Below, piece after piece: positions 17,305-25,397 of a stretch of DNA of 40,462 nt. The translations under genes and the position numbers were made by a program. The notes under the pieces were generated by a model, which saw only the letters and a list, made by a program, of their open reading frames with translations, had not been told where the DNA came from and did no database searches. Source of the DNA: Mycoplasmatota bacterium (lineage in GTDB: Bacteria; Bacillota_I; Bacilli_A; Izemoplasmatales; Izemoplasmataceae); assembly GCA_030600605.1 (NCBI GenBank), contig JAUVLT010000010.1, positions 1 through 40,462 of the forward strand. Reading direction: 5' to 3'. The first letter of the stretch is position 1. Every line of letters starts with the position of its first letter.

Positions 17305-19083
17305 ATGCCAAGAATTAGTGATGAAGTAATCAAAGAGGTTTTACAAAAAACAGATATAGTTGATATTATATCTGAAAAAGTTTCTCTTTCTAAAAAAGGA
17401 AAGAGTTATTTTGGCCTGTGTCCTTTCCATAATGAAAAGACTCCATCATTTTCAGTTGAACCTGAAAGAAAAATATACACTTGTTTTTCTTGTGGGGAAA
17501 AAGGAAATGCGATTACTTTTAAACAAAAAACAGAGAATATTACGTTTGTTGAAGCCGTTGAGGATTTAGCACTGAAAGCTAACATTAACCTAGATTTTTC
17601 TTCGTATAAAAAAGAAAATCCAAATAAGAAATATTATGAAATTAATAAAGATGCAGAAAATTTTTATAAACTTTTCTTAACAAGTACAAAACAAGGAACT
17701 GTTGCTAAAAAGTATTTATATAATAGAGGTATTACCGATCAAATTATAAATGATTTTAATATCGGGTTATCTCCGAATGATTATGATGTGCTATATAAAA
17801 CACTTAGTAATAAAGGGATTTTAGTATCTGACTTACATGATTTGGGTCTAGTTAAACAGAGTAAGACACAATCTTTTTATGATTTGTTTAGAGAAAGAAT
17901 AATATTTCCAATTATCGATGAACGTGGGAACACAGTCGGTTTCTCAGGGAGAAGCTATTTAGAAACGGATAAAGAATCTCCAAAGTATATAAATAGTCCT
18001 CAAACAATTATCTTTACCAAAAGTAAAGTACTATATAATCTAAATAATGCTATAAATGAAATTAAGAAAAATAACAGAGTAGTACTATTTGAAGGATATT
18101 TAGATGTAATCGCGGCTTATCGAGCAAATATTAAAGAAAGTGTTGCATCAATGGGAACTTCATTAACACTTGAACAAGTCAAAATAATTAAAAAATATAC
18201 TAATAACGTGACAATCTGTTATGATGGTGATCCGGCAGGAATAGAGGCGACAACAAGAGCTATTAAGTTATTTGAAAATGAAAGAATACAAGTGAAAATA
18301 GTGCTATTACCTGACAATTTAGATCCTGATGATTATTTAACTAAATATTCTGCTGCAAAGTTAAATACTTTTATTAACGAAAAATGGATTGATAAAATCG
18401 AATTTTCATATTTGAAAAATAACATGGATATTGATTTTTCAAAAATGTTAGATATCGAACACTTTAAGAAGATTATATTTGATTTAATTAAGAATACCTC
18501 AAACACGATTATAGAAAGCTATATTAAACGCTTAGCTACTGATATTAATGTTTCTGAAGTGTCTGTAAGACAAGATTTTTATCAATATACAAAGAAAAAT
18601 ATTCAAAATATTGGTGAAAGGTATAAAAGAATTGTTCCAATTGATTCTAAATATCTTTTTGCTGAAAGAAGACTACTTAGTTACTTTTTAAGCGATGTAA
18701 AATATATTCTGAAATATAATGCTGAATTTGGTGAAATATTTTATATAGATTCAATGACTAGAGATATTAAGCATATAATTGAAGATAGACATTACAAAAA
18801 TTTAGAAAATAATATAGATTCAGAAATTAGTGAGGATGAGTTTGTCAAAATTTTAAATCCAGATCAATTACGTTTTTACAATTCAAAAGTAAAAAATAAG
18901 ATGATTGATTTATTGGACAAGGAATATGACGACCTTATTAGCGCTATTCAAGAATATATTAACTCTCATTTACAATTAGAAATTGAAGAGAAAATTAAAA
19001 CAGCACCAACTATTATTGAAAAAATTAAGTTGGCAAAATACAGAGATATAAATTTTAAGGAGGCAAAACATGGAAAAGGATAA
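17305..19083 (+). CDS. dnaG: DNA primase DnaG
   Basis: Makes RNA primers at the replication fork. The 592-residue protein has the CHC2 zinc finger (Cys39, His42, Cys60, Cys63; [12 protein letters not shown] then TCFSCGEKG), the RNA-polymerase core, a TOPRIM domain (FEGYLD with Glu263; CYDGDPAG with Asp307 and Asp309) and a helical helicase-binding C-terminus. AGGTGA precedes the ATG. Its last 14 bases overlap rpoD, the conserved macromolecular-synthesis pair. Confidence 0.97.
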   Translation: MPRISDEVIKEVLQKTDIVDIISEKVSLSKKGKSYFGLCPFHNEKTPSFSVEPERKIYTCFSCGEKGNAITFKQKTENITFVEAVEDLALKANINLDFSSYKKENPNKKYYEINKDAENFYKLFLTSTKQGTVAKKYLYNRGITDQIINDFNIGLSPNDYDVLYKTLSNKGILVSDLHDLGLVKQSKTQSFYDLFRERIIFPIIDERGNTVGFSGRSYLETDKESPKYINSPQTIIFTKSKVLYNLNNAINEIKKNNRVVLFEGYLDVIAAYRANIKESVASMGTSLTLEQVKIIKKYTNNVTICYDGDPAGIEATTRAIKLFENERIQVKIVLLPDNLDPDDYLTKYSAAKLNTFINEKWIDKIEFSYLKNNMDIDFSKMLDIEHFKKIIFDLIKNTSNTIIESYIKRLATDINVSEVSVRQDFYQYTKKNIQNIGERYKRIVPIDSKYLFAERRLLSYFLSDVKYILKYNAEFGEIFYIDSMTRDIKHIIEDRHYKNLENNIDSEISEDEFVKILNPDQLRFYNSKVKNKMIDLLDKEYDDLISAIQEYINSHLQLEIEEKIKTAPTIIEKIKLAKYRDINFKEAKHGKG

Positions 19084-20326
19084 AATTATTCAAGAACTAT
19101 TAGATATTAACAAGGTAAAAGGTTATCTGGCAGTAAAAGAAATATTAAAGTATGTAAGTGATGAAACTGAAGATTTTGATATTATTATAACTGAACTCGA
19201 GAAAAGACAAGTTGATGTTGTAAGTGAAGATGAAATGGTAAGTTATGATGTATCTAAACAAGAAGGAATTGATCAAGAAAATAATTTAGCTGATGATGAA
19301 GACGATTTAGATCCAAGTATTGTTTTAGATTTAGATTTTACAAAGGATATTGAAGAAGAATTATTGCATGATAAATCATTTGAAAGTCAAATTTCAATAA
19401 AAGTTGACGACCCAGTTAGAATGTATTTAAAAGAAATTGGGAGAGTTGATTTGTTAGAAGGAACAAAAGAAGTCGAGTTAGCAATTGATATTGCTAATGC
19501 AAAAATGGCAAAGGAACAGTTTGATGAATTAGTTTCTTTTGGTGAAGAAATTACCCCTGAATATAAGAAAACTGTAGAAGAAATAATGTTTAGAGGAGAA
19601 TTAGCTAAGAATAAATTAGTCGAAGCAAATCTAAGACTCGTTGTTTCAATCGCCAAGAGATATGTTGGCCGAGGAATGCAGTTTCTTGATCTGATTCAAG
19701 AAGGAAATATGGGACTTATGAAAGCAGTTGGAAAGTTTGACCACACAAAAGGGTTTAAGTTTTCAACGTATGCAACTTGGTGGATCAGACAAGCAATCAC
19801 AAGAGCGATTGCTGATCAAGCTAGAACAATAAGAATTCCTGTACATATGGTTGAAACAATTAATAAGTTAGTACGTACTCAACGTCAATTAATCCAAGAA
19901 TTAAAACGTGAACCTCATCCAGAAGAAGTTGCTGAAAGAATGGGAATTAGTGTTGAAAAAGTACAAATAATCCAAAAAGTAGCTCAAGAACCAATATCTT
20001 TGGAATCTCCTGTAGGTGAAGAAGAAGATTCTAGTTTAGGGGATTTTATTCCAGATCCAGATACCCTTACTCCAATGGAGTTTATGTCTAAAATAATGCT
20101 GAAAAGAGAATTAGATAATGTTTTAGAAACATTAACTGATAGAGAAGAAAAAGTATTAAGAATGCGCTTTGGATTACTAGATGGGCGTAGTAGAACCTTA
20201 GAAGAAGTTGGAAGAGAATTTGGTGTTACACGTGAACGAATTAGACAGATAGAGGCTAAAGCACTACGCAAGTTAAGACATCCATCAAGATCAAAGAAAT
20301 TAAAAGATTTTATGAGTGGTAAATAG
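19070..20326 (+). CDS. rpoD: RNA polymerase primary sigma factor
   Basis: Housekeeping sigma-70 (SigA), 418 residues. Region 1.1 is at the N-terminus, followed by an acidic linker (about 45-100), region 1.2 ([14 protein letters not shown]), region 2 from about residue 184 ([42 protein letters not shown] for -10 reading), region 3, and region 4 from about 356 ([35 protein letters not shown] for -35 reading). AAGGAGG inside the dnaG end gives a strong start. The well-conserved region 2 fits the -10-dominated promoters seen in this window. Confidence 0.98.
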   Translation: MEKDKIIQELLDINKVKGYLAVKEILKYVSDETEDFDIIITELEKRQVDVVSEDEMVSYDVSKQEGIDQENNLADDEDDLDPSIVLDLDFTKDIEEELLHDKSFESQISIKVDDPVRMYLKEIGRVDLLEGTKEVELAIDIANAKMAKEQFDELVSFGEEITPEYKKTVEEIMFRGELAKNKLVEANLRLVVSIAKRYVGRGMQFLDLIQEGNMGLMKAVGKFDHTKGFKFSTYATWWIRQAITRAIADQARTIRIPVHMVETINKLVRTQRQLIQELKREPHPEEVAERMGISVEKVQIIQKVAQEPISLESPVGEEEDSSLGDFIPDPDTLTPMEFMSKIMLKRELDNVLETLTDREEKVLRMRFGLLDGRSRTLEEVGREFGVTRERIRQIEAKALRKLRHPSRSKKLKDFMSGK

Positions 20327-20979
20327 TGGCATTATCCAAAAGATTATCAAGTTGTCTTAAGTATACTCAAGGGTTTACTAGATTAGCAGATATTGGTACT
20401 GACCATGCATTGCTTCCAATTGCTGCAATTGAACAAGGATATGTTTTATCCGCAATTGCAATTGATAATAAAATTGGACCATTTGGAATTGCTTATAACA
20501 ATATAAAAAATAGTAAATTTGAGAATAGAATTAAAGTTCTTCTTGGAGATGGATTAGAGAAAATCGATGATGATGTAGATGTTGTTGTTATTAGCGGTAT
20601 GGGTGGTAATCTTGTTGCTAATATCTTACTTGAACACAGTTTAAGAAACGTAAAAAGAGTAATTTTACAACCAAATAGCGATTCCGATTTAGTTAGAGAA
20701 ATTTTATCTGATATTGGGTATTATATAGTTGACGAAATTATTATTAATGAGAAGAACAAATTATATGATCTAATAGTTATTGAACCAGGAATTATGGAAT
20801 ATACTAATCTTCAAAAAATCTTTGGGCCAATAAATTTAAAAGAAAAATCTCATTTCTTTGTGATAAGAATTGAGACAGAAATAAAAAGATTAGAAGAATT
20901 ATTACAACAAGTTCCTTCATCAGAAAGAACAATAGCTATAAAAGCACGCATTATGCTTTTAGAGGAGGCATTAAAATGA
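20326..20979 (+). CDS. trmK: tRNA (adenine(22)-N1)-methyltransferase TrmK
   Basis: SAM-dependent enzyme making m1A22 in tRNA. The start is GTG at 20326, sharing one base with the rpoD stop. The 217-residue protein has the SAM-binding motif ADIGTDHALLPI (about 21-32), VVISGMGGNL and the QPNSD motif expected of TrmK (YqfN). The order rpoD-trmK-nif3 matches Bacillus sigA-yqfN-yqfO. It ends in TGA with a 4-base overlap to the next gene. Confidence 0.92.
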   Translation: MALSKRLSSCLKYTQGFTRLADIGTDHALLPIAAIEQGYVLSAIAIDNKIGPFGIAYNNIKNSKFENRIKVLLGDGLEKIDDDVDVVVISGMGGNLVANILLEHSLRNVKRVILQPNSDSDLVREILSDIGYYIVDEIIINEKNKLYDLIVIEPGIMEYTNLQKIFGPINLKEKSHFFVIRIETEIKRLEELLQQVPSSERTIAIKARIMLLEEALK

Positions 20980-21749
20980 ATGGTATAGAAATTAAGAATA
21001 TCTTTGAATCCTTTTATCCAAGAGATTTAGCTTATGAATGGGATAATGTAGGACTTCAGGTTGGAACACTTAATAAAGATGTTAAAATGATATTACTTAC
21101 ATTAGATTTAACAGATGGGGTTGTTAAAGAGGCATTAGTTAATAGTGTAGACCTAATTATTGTTCATCATCCACTCATCTTCAGTCCAATTAAAAGTATT
21201 AATACTGATACCTATAAAGGTAAACTTATTGAAACTCTCCTTAAGAATGATATTACATTATATGTAGCTCATACTAACTTTGATATTAGTAATAAAGGTA
21301 TGAATTTAATATTGGCTAACATGTTAAATTTAAAAAATCAGAAAATATTAGATTACACAACTGAAACAGAAGGTTTAGGAAGAATTGGAGAAATTGATGA
21401 ATGCAGCATGAAAGAAGCTATTAAAATAGTAAAAGAAACGTTTAATGTAAAAAATGCCAGATTTATCGGTAATCTTAATGATAATGTAAAAAGAGTAGCA
21501 ATATCTGGTGGTAGCGGTTCAAGTAATATTTATAATGCAAAAAAAATGAAAGCTGACCTTTATATTACTGGAGATCTTTCATATCACTATGCTCATGATG
21601 TTTTAGGCATTGGACTTAATGCACTTGACATAGGCCATAATATAGAGAAATTCTTTGTTTTTGAACTTAAAAATATATTAAAAAATGCTGGAGTTATCTC
21701 CAACATCATAATTAGTAAAATAGATACAGATCCTTACAATTTTGTATAA
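20976..21749 (+). CDS. Nif3-like dinuclear metal centre hexameric protein (short form)
   Basis: YqfO/YbgI family, 257 residues. Metal-site motifs are VHHPLIF (about residue 62), AHTNFD (about 97) and DIGHNIEKF (about 218). The PII-like middle domain present in the long Bacillus YqfO is missing, so this is the compact E. coli YbgI-like form. Earlier labels as GTP cyclohydrolase are doubtful; the role is not settled. ATGA overlap with trmK. A terminator follows directly. Confidence 0.92.
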   Translation: MNGIEIKNIFESFYPRDLAYEWDNVGLQVGTLNKDVKMILLTLDLTDGVVKEALVNSVDLIIVHHPLIFSPIKSINTDTYKGKLIETLLKNDITLYVAHTNFDISNKGMNLILANMLNLKNQKILDYTTETEGLGRIGEIDECSMKEAIKIVKETFNVKNARFIGNLNDNVKRVAISGGSGSSNIYNAKKMKADLYITGDLSYHYAHDVLGIGLNALDIGHNIEKFFVFELKNILKNAGVISNIIISKIDTDPYNFV

Positions 21750-21775
21750 AAAAAAGAGTATTTGACTCTTTTTTT
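21749..21775. terminator. Bidirectional terminator between nif3 and ferredoxin
   Basis: AAAAAAAGAGT (21749-21759) pairs perfectly with ACTCTTTTTTT (21765-21775) around ATTTG, with A-rich and T-rich flanks. It serves the convergent nif3-like (+) and ferredoxin (-) genes. Confidence 0.85.
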
Positions 21776-21941
21776 ACACCTCTGAAATTGCTTCAACTGG
21801 GCAAACAGGTTCACATGCTCCACAGTCAATACATGCATCTTCATCTATAACAAAGATATCCCCTTCTGAAATACAATCAACAGGACATTCAGCAACACAT
21901 GCTGCACATGCAATACAGTCTTCATTAATTCTTCTTGGCAT
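21774..21941 (-). CDS. Small 2[4Fe-4S] ferredoxin
   Basis: A 55-residue electron carrier of clostridial type. Two complete cluster motifs of the form CxxCxxCxxxCP are present: Cys9, 12, 15, 19 and Cys37, 40, 43, 47. The start is ATG at 21941 with GAGGAGGT 8 bases upstream; the sequence starts [15 protein letters not shown]. An extra Cys23 lies next to the first motif. It is monocistronic. It could supply electrons to radical-SAM or MEP enzymes such as MtaB and IspG, but the partner cannot be deduced from sequence. Confidence 0.95.
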   Translation of the reverse strand: MPRRINEDCIACAACVAECPVDCISEGDIFVIDEDACIDCGACEPVCPVEAISEV

Positions 21942-21979
21942 AATATAACCTCCTCTATATGAACTTTATTAACATACAT

Positions 21980-22008
21980 ATTGTATTAGATAAAGCTAGA
22001 AAAGTAAA
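21980..22008 (-). promoter_or_regulatory. Promoter of the ferredoxin gene
   Basis: On the minus strand TTTACT (22008-22003), 17 bases, TACAAT (21985-21980), about 40 bases before the ferredoxin start. The rest of the gap up to 22131 is AT-rich with no clear feature. Confidence 0.6.
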
Positions 22009-22131
22009 TATATTTTTGAAATTATTACAATTTCTATTATAATTTTGAAATTAATTAAACTATTTAGAAAATGAATGAAAAATAATGCAATATTATTAGT
22101 AAATACATATTTGAATAAATAAATAATTATC

Positions 22132-22160
22132 TTGTTTTTATATCAATATTCTTGTAAAAT
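22132..22160 (+). promoter_or_regulatory. Promoter of the YneF-family gene
   Basis: TTGTTT (22132-22137), 17 bases, TAAAAT (22155-22160), 30 bases before the start codon. Confidence 0.55.
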
Positions 22161-22189
22161 GAAAAAGAGATAAATTAAGGAGTGATAAC

Positions 22190-22405
22190 ATGGAGCCATG
22201 GGTAATAATAGTATTAATTGTAGTAGCTTTAATAGTAGGTGGAGTAATCGGGTTTTTCTTATCACAAAGATATTTCAAGAAATATCTGAAAGAAAATCCT
22301 CCGGTAAACGAAAATATGATTAGAGCTATGATGATGCAAATGGGTAGAAAACCTTCAGAAAAACAAGTAAGACAAGTAATGCAGTCTATGGATCAAGCAA
22401 AATAA
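22190..22405 (+). CDS. YneF-family (UPF0154) single-pass membrane protein
   Basis: A 71-residue protein found in most low-GC Gram-positives and Mollicutes, of unknown function. It has one N-terminal membrane helix (about residues 4-25) followed by FFLSQRYFKKYLKENPPVNENMIRAMM (read as the family core, about 23-49) and MGRKPSEKQVRQVM, both characteristic. AAGGAGTGAT precedes the ATG. Monocistronic with its own promoter and terminator. Confidence 0.92.
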   Translation: MEPWVIIVLIVVALIVGGVIGFFLSQRYFKKYLKENPPVNENMIRAMMMQMGRKPSEKQVRQVMQSMDQAK

Positions 22406-22407
22406 TT

Positions 22408-22435
22408 AAACACCTTCTTTTTAGAAGGTGTTTTT
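22408..22435 (+). terminator. Rho-independent terminator after the YneF gene
   Basis: AAACACCTTCT (22408-22418) pairs with AGAAGGTGTTT (22423-22433) around TTTT, then T-rich sequence. Confidence 0.85.
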
Positions 22436-22710
22436 ATTTCAACATTGGTCACTATATATATATTGAAAATCCATTAAAATATACGATTATGTGCGGGTGA
22501 TTAAAAAGAAAATCTTTTTCAAGACAAATACATATGTACAGATAAAACGCCTATGTTAAACTGAAACTATATAAAAATCGGTCAATGTATTGTGGTTACA
22601 TTTGTAAATGAATATAATTTCTTTTTATTTACATACCACCCAAAGTGGTCAATAACACATTAATATAAATATTGGTCAACGAATTGTGCCGAATTATTTA
22701 TGTCCAAAAT
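22436..22710. repeat. Gene-free stretch with four GGTCA-based direct repeats
   Basis: No open frame of note in the 334 bases between the YneF gene and plsY. Four words of the form [TCG]GGTCA occur in the same orientation: TTGGTCAC (22445-22452), CGGTCAATGTATTGTGG (22579-22595), GTGGTCAATA (22646-22655) and TTGGTCAACGAATTGTGCC (22672-22690). The second and fourth share a longer core, GGTCAAyGwATTGTG. An imperfect inverted repeat (GTGGT...GTAAAT / ATTTAC...ACCAC) lies between about 22592 and 22640. Function unknown: operators, a small RNA gene or degraded repeats are all possible. Confidence 0.45.
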
Positions 22711-22739
22711 AAAAAGAGAGTATTTAAACTTCTCTTTTT
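22711..22739 (-). terminator. Terminator of plsY (minus strand)
   Basis: AAAAAGAGA (22711-22719) pairs with TCTCTTTTT (22731-22739); read on the minus strand the stem is followed by a T-run, immediately after the plsY stop. Confidence 0.7.
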
Positions 22740-23336
22740 TTACATCCAAGTAATTTTTGGTTCTACTTTATTAATTATGTTTTTGTAGTTGCTTTTGTGT
22801 CTATATAAAATTAGTAGCGATGATAGTCCAACATATAATAACATTTCATAATCTTGGATAACGAGAGCAATAACAACAAGTCCAAATGCATAACAAGTTG
22901 ATCCGATGCTTACATATTTTGTTAGTTTTATTCCTGCAAAGAAAATCACTAATGCAATTATTGAAATTAAAGGGTTAAATGCACTAATAGCGCCAACTGT
23001 AGTCCCAACAGCTTTTCCACCTTTAAATTTTATATATATTGAAAATGCATGTCCAAAAGCTGAAGCGAATCCATATGCAAGAGGATGAAACAAATCATAA
23101 TTATCAAAAAGACCAAAACGGATTAGTAAGATTATTATCGCACCCTTTGTGACATCTCCTATAATTACAAGTATACCCACTTTGTGACCTAGAAATCTTA
23201 AAGAATTGGTCCCACCTGGATTACCACTTCCATGTCTTCTAACATCAATTCCCTTAAAAAATTTACCGAAAATTATCGAAAAAGGGATTGCGCCAATTAA
23301 ATATGCTAATAATAAAAGTCCATACTTCATTATCAT
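22740..23336 (-). CDS. plsY: Glycerol-3-phosphate acyltransferase PlsY
   Basis: Integral membrane enzyme that acylates glycerol-3-phosphate from acyl-phosphate, the first step of phospholipid synthesis. The 198-residue protein has at least five hydrophobic helices, the loop motif HGSGNPGGTN (35-44; the usual GATN is GGTN), and GHAFSIYIKFKGGKAVGT (95-112). GAGGTG lies 7 bases before the first ATG; a second ATG two codons later is possible. It diverges from parE, a conserved arrangement (plsY next to parE-parC in Bacillus). Confidence 0.95.
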   Translation of the reverse strand: MIMKYGLLLLAYLIGAIPFSIIFGKFFKGIDVRRHGSGNPGGTNSLRFLGHKVGILVIIGDVTKGAIIILLIRFGLFDNYDLFHPLAYGFASAFGHAFSIYIKFKGGKAVGTTVGAISAFNPLISIIALVIFFAGIKLTKYVSIGSTCYAFGLVVIALVIQDYEMLLYVGLSSLLILYRHKSNYKNIINKVEPKITWM

Positions 23337-23368
23337 AAAAATACACCTCGTTTTGCTAATTCTAAATT

Positions 23369-23377
23369 ATTATAACA
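23369..23377 (-). promoter_or_regulatory. Extended -10 promoter of plsY
   Basis: On the minus strand TGTTATAAT (23377-23369), preceded by a long T-tract that could act as an upstream element. No clear -35 box. Confidence 0.5.
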
Positions 23378-23417
23378 TAATAAAAAAAAAAATTCACTAT
23401 TAAAATCAATTTCATTT

Positions 23418-23426
23418 TGATATAAT
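23418..23426 (+). promoter_or_regulatory. Extended -10 promoter of parE-parC
   Basis: TGATATAAT (23418-23426) inside TTTTGATATAATA, nearly identical to the apt promoter core. No good -35 box. It lies 38 bases before the parE start. Confidence 0.6.
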
Positions 23427-23463
23427 AGATAAAGTAGTTAGTAGAATAGGATGTGTAAATGAT

Positions 23464-25395
23464 ATGGAGAATACTTTGAATAATTATAATGCTGAATCTA
23501 TTCAAATACTTGAAGAACTTGAAGCAGTAAGAAAGAGACCTGGTATGTATGTTGGTAGTACGGACTCTAGAGGCCTTCACCATTTGGTTTGGGAGATTGT
23601 TGATAATGCAATTGATGAGGTTCTTGCAGGTTTTGGTAACGAGATAATTGTAACTATTAAGGAAGATAATAGTATTATTGTTACCGATAATGGAAGAGGA
23701 GTTCCAGTTGATTTACATCAAAGTGGAAAAAGTGCAATTGAAATAATTTATACAAAATTACATGCTGGTGCAAAATTTGGACAAGCCGGAGGATACAAAG
23801 TATCGGGAGGGCTTCACGGTGTTGGAGCTAGTGTTGTAAATGCACTTAGTGAATTTGTTGATGTTAATGTTTCTCGCGATGGTAAAATTTATAATATGAG
23901 ATTTTCTAATGGCGGACGTGAAATTTCAAAATTAAAGATCGTCGGAGAATCTAAAGAAAATGGAACTACAGTTTGGTTTAAACCAGATTCAGAGATATTT
24001 ATAACGACAGTATTTAATTATCAAATAATGGTGGAACGCTTGAGAGAAAGCGCCTTTTTATTGAAGGGTTTAAAGATAATTTTAATTGATGAAAGATCAA
24101 AAGTTCAAGATGAATTCCTTTACGAAGATGGAATAATATCATTTATTGATTTTATAAATGCTTCAAAAACACCTATACATGAACCGAAATTTTTTGAAGG
24201 TAAGGCATTAGATATAGAAGTAGAAGTTGCTTTTCAATTTACTAGATCATATACGGATCAGTTAATTTCGTTTGTTAATAATGTAAGAACAAAAGATGGT
24301 GGAAATCATGAAACGGGATTTAAATCTGCCTTAACAAAGCTATTTAATGAGTACGGACAAAAAGTAGGGTTGTTAAAAAATGGTAAGAAACTTGAAGGTG
24401 CAGATATTAGAGAAGGATTAACGACAATCTTGTCTGTAAGAATTCCTGAAAATTTATTGCAATTTGAAGGGCAAACCAAGAATAAACTAGGGACACCTGA
24501 TGCTAGAACTGCTGTAGAACAAATTGTTTCAGAAAAGATGACTTACTTTTTCGAAGAAAATAACAACTTAACATATACTTTAATTGAAAAATCATTGAAA
24601 GCTCAAATGACGAGAGATGCAGCAAGAAAAGCTCGTGAAGAAGCTCGCTTAGAAAAAAGAAAAAGTAAAATTGAAACTAATCTTTCAGGTAAGTTATCAC
24701 CAGCCCAAACAAAGAATCCTGCTAGAAACGAATTGTATTTAGTGGAAGGTGATAGTGCAGGAGGAAGCGCTAAACAAGGACGCGATAGAAGATTCCAAGC
24801 AATACTTCCTTTACGTGGAAAAGTAATCAATACCGAAAAAGCTAAAATTGAAGATGTACTTAAGAACGAAGAAATTAATACAATTATACATACCATTGGT
24901 GCAGGATTAGGTCCTGATTTTGATATTAATAAATGTAATTACTCAAAAGTAATAATAATGACTGATGCTGATACGGATGGGGCTCACATTCAAGTATTAC
25001 TTTTAACTTTCTTTTTCAGATATATGAGAGAGTTAGTAGAAGCAGGTAAGGTATATATTGCACTTCCACCATTATACAAAATTTCTAGAAAAGTCAAAGG
25101 GAAAAATGTATATGAATATGTATGGACTGATGAAGATCTTGAAAGGATTACTAGTCAATATAAGAATTTTTCAATTCAAAGATTTAAAGGTTTAGGTGAA
25201 ATGAACGCGATTCAATTATGGGATACAACAATGGATCCAACTACCAGAACTTTAATTCAAGTAAACATTGATGATTTAGCTGATGCTGATCAAAGAATTA
25301 CTATACTAATGGGAGACAAAGTTGAACCTAGACGTGACTGGATTGAAGCTAATGTTGAGTTTGGTAGCGAAGATGACTTTGTAATAGGGGATTAA
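23464..25395 (+). CDS. parE: DNA topoisomerase IV subunit B
   Basis: ATPase subunit of topoisomerase IV, which decatenates daughter chromosomes. The 643-residue protein has the GHKL ATPase (EIVDNAIDE, TDNGRGVPVD, GGLHGVGASVVNAL), a transducer domain and the TOPRIM domain (LVEGDSAGGSAKQGRDR from about residue 426; MTDADTDGAHI). Pairing with parC and the plsY neighbour favour ParE over GyrB. The ribosome site (AGGATG) is weak; an out-of-frame ATG overlaps five bases upstream. The parC start follows the stop by two bases. Confidence 0.96.
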   Translation: MENTLNNYNAESIQILEELEAVRKRPGMYVGSTDSRGLHHLVWEIVDNAIDEVLAGFGNEIIVTIKEDNSIIVTDNGRGVPVDLHQSGKSAIEIIYTKLHAGAKFGQAGGYKVSGGLHGVGASVVNALSEFVDVNVSRDGKIYNMRFSNGGREISKLKIVGESKENGTTVWFKPDSEIFITTVFNYQIMVERLRESAFLLKGLKIILIDERSKVQDEFLYEDGIISFIDFINASKTPIHEPKFFEGKALDIEVEVAFQFTRSYTDQLISFVNNVRTKDGGNHETGFKSALTKLFNEYGQKVGLLKNGKKLEGADIREGLTTILSVRIPENLLQFEGQTKNKLGTPDARTAVEQIVSEKMTYFFEENNNLTYTLIEKSLKAQMTRDAARKAREEARLEKRKSKIETNLSGKLSPAQTKNPARNELYLVEGDSAGGSAKQGRDRRFQAILPLRGKVINTEKAKIEDVLKNEEINTIIHTIGAGLGPDFDINKCNYSKVIIMTDADTDGAHIQVLLLTFFFRYMRELVEAGKVYIALPPLYKISRKVKGKNVYEYVWTDEDLERITSQYKNFSIQRFKGLGEMNAIQLWDTTMDPTTRTLIQVNIDDLADADQRITILMGDKVEPRRDWIEANVEFGSEDDFVIGD

Positions 25396-25397
25396 TT

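Noticed and set aside
22906-23403. Plus-strand open frames opposite plsY
   Set aside because: They mirror the hydrophobic plsY sequence; plsY motifs and its ribosome site establish the minus strand as coding.
24603-24896. Minus-strand open frame inside parE (and similar ones inside dnaK, rpoD, glyS, nadC, recJ)
   Set aside because: Each lies fully within a strongly conserved gene on the other strand and lacks a ribosome site or family features.
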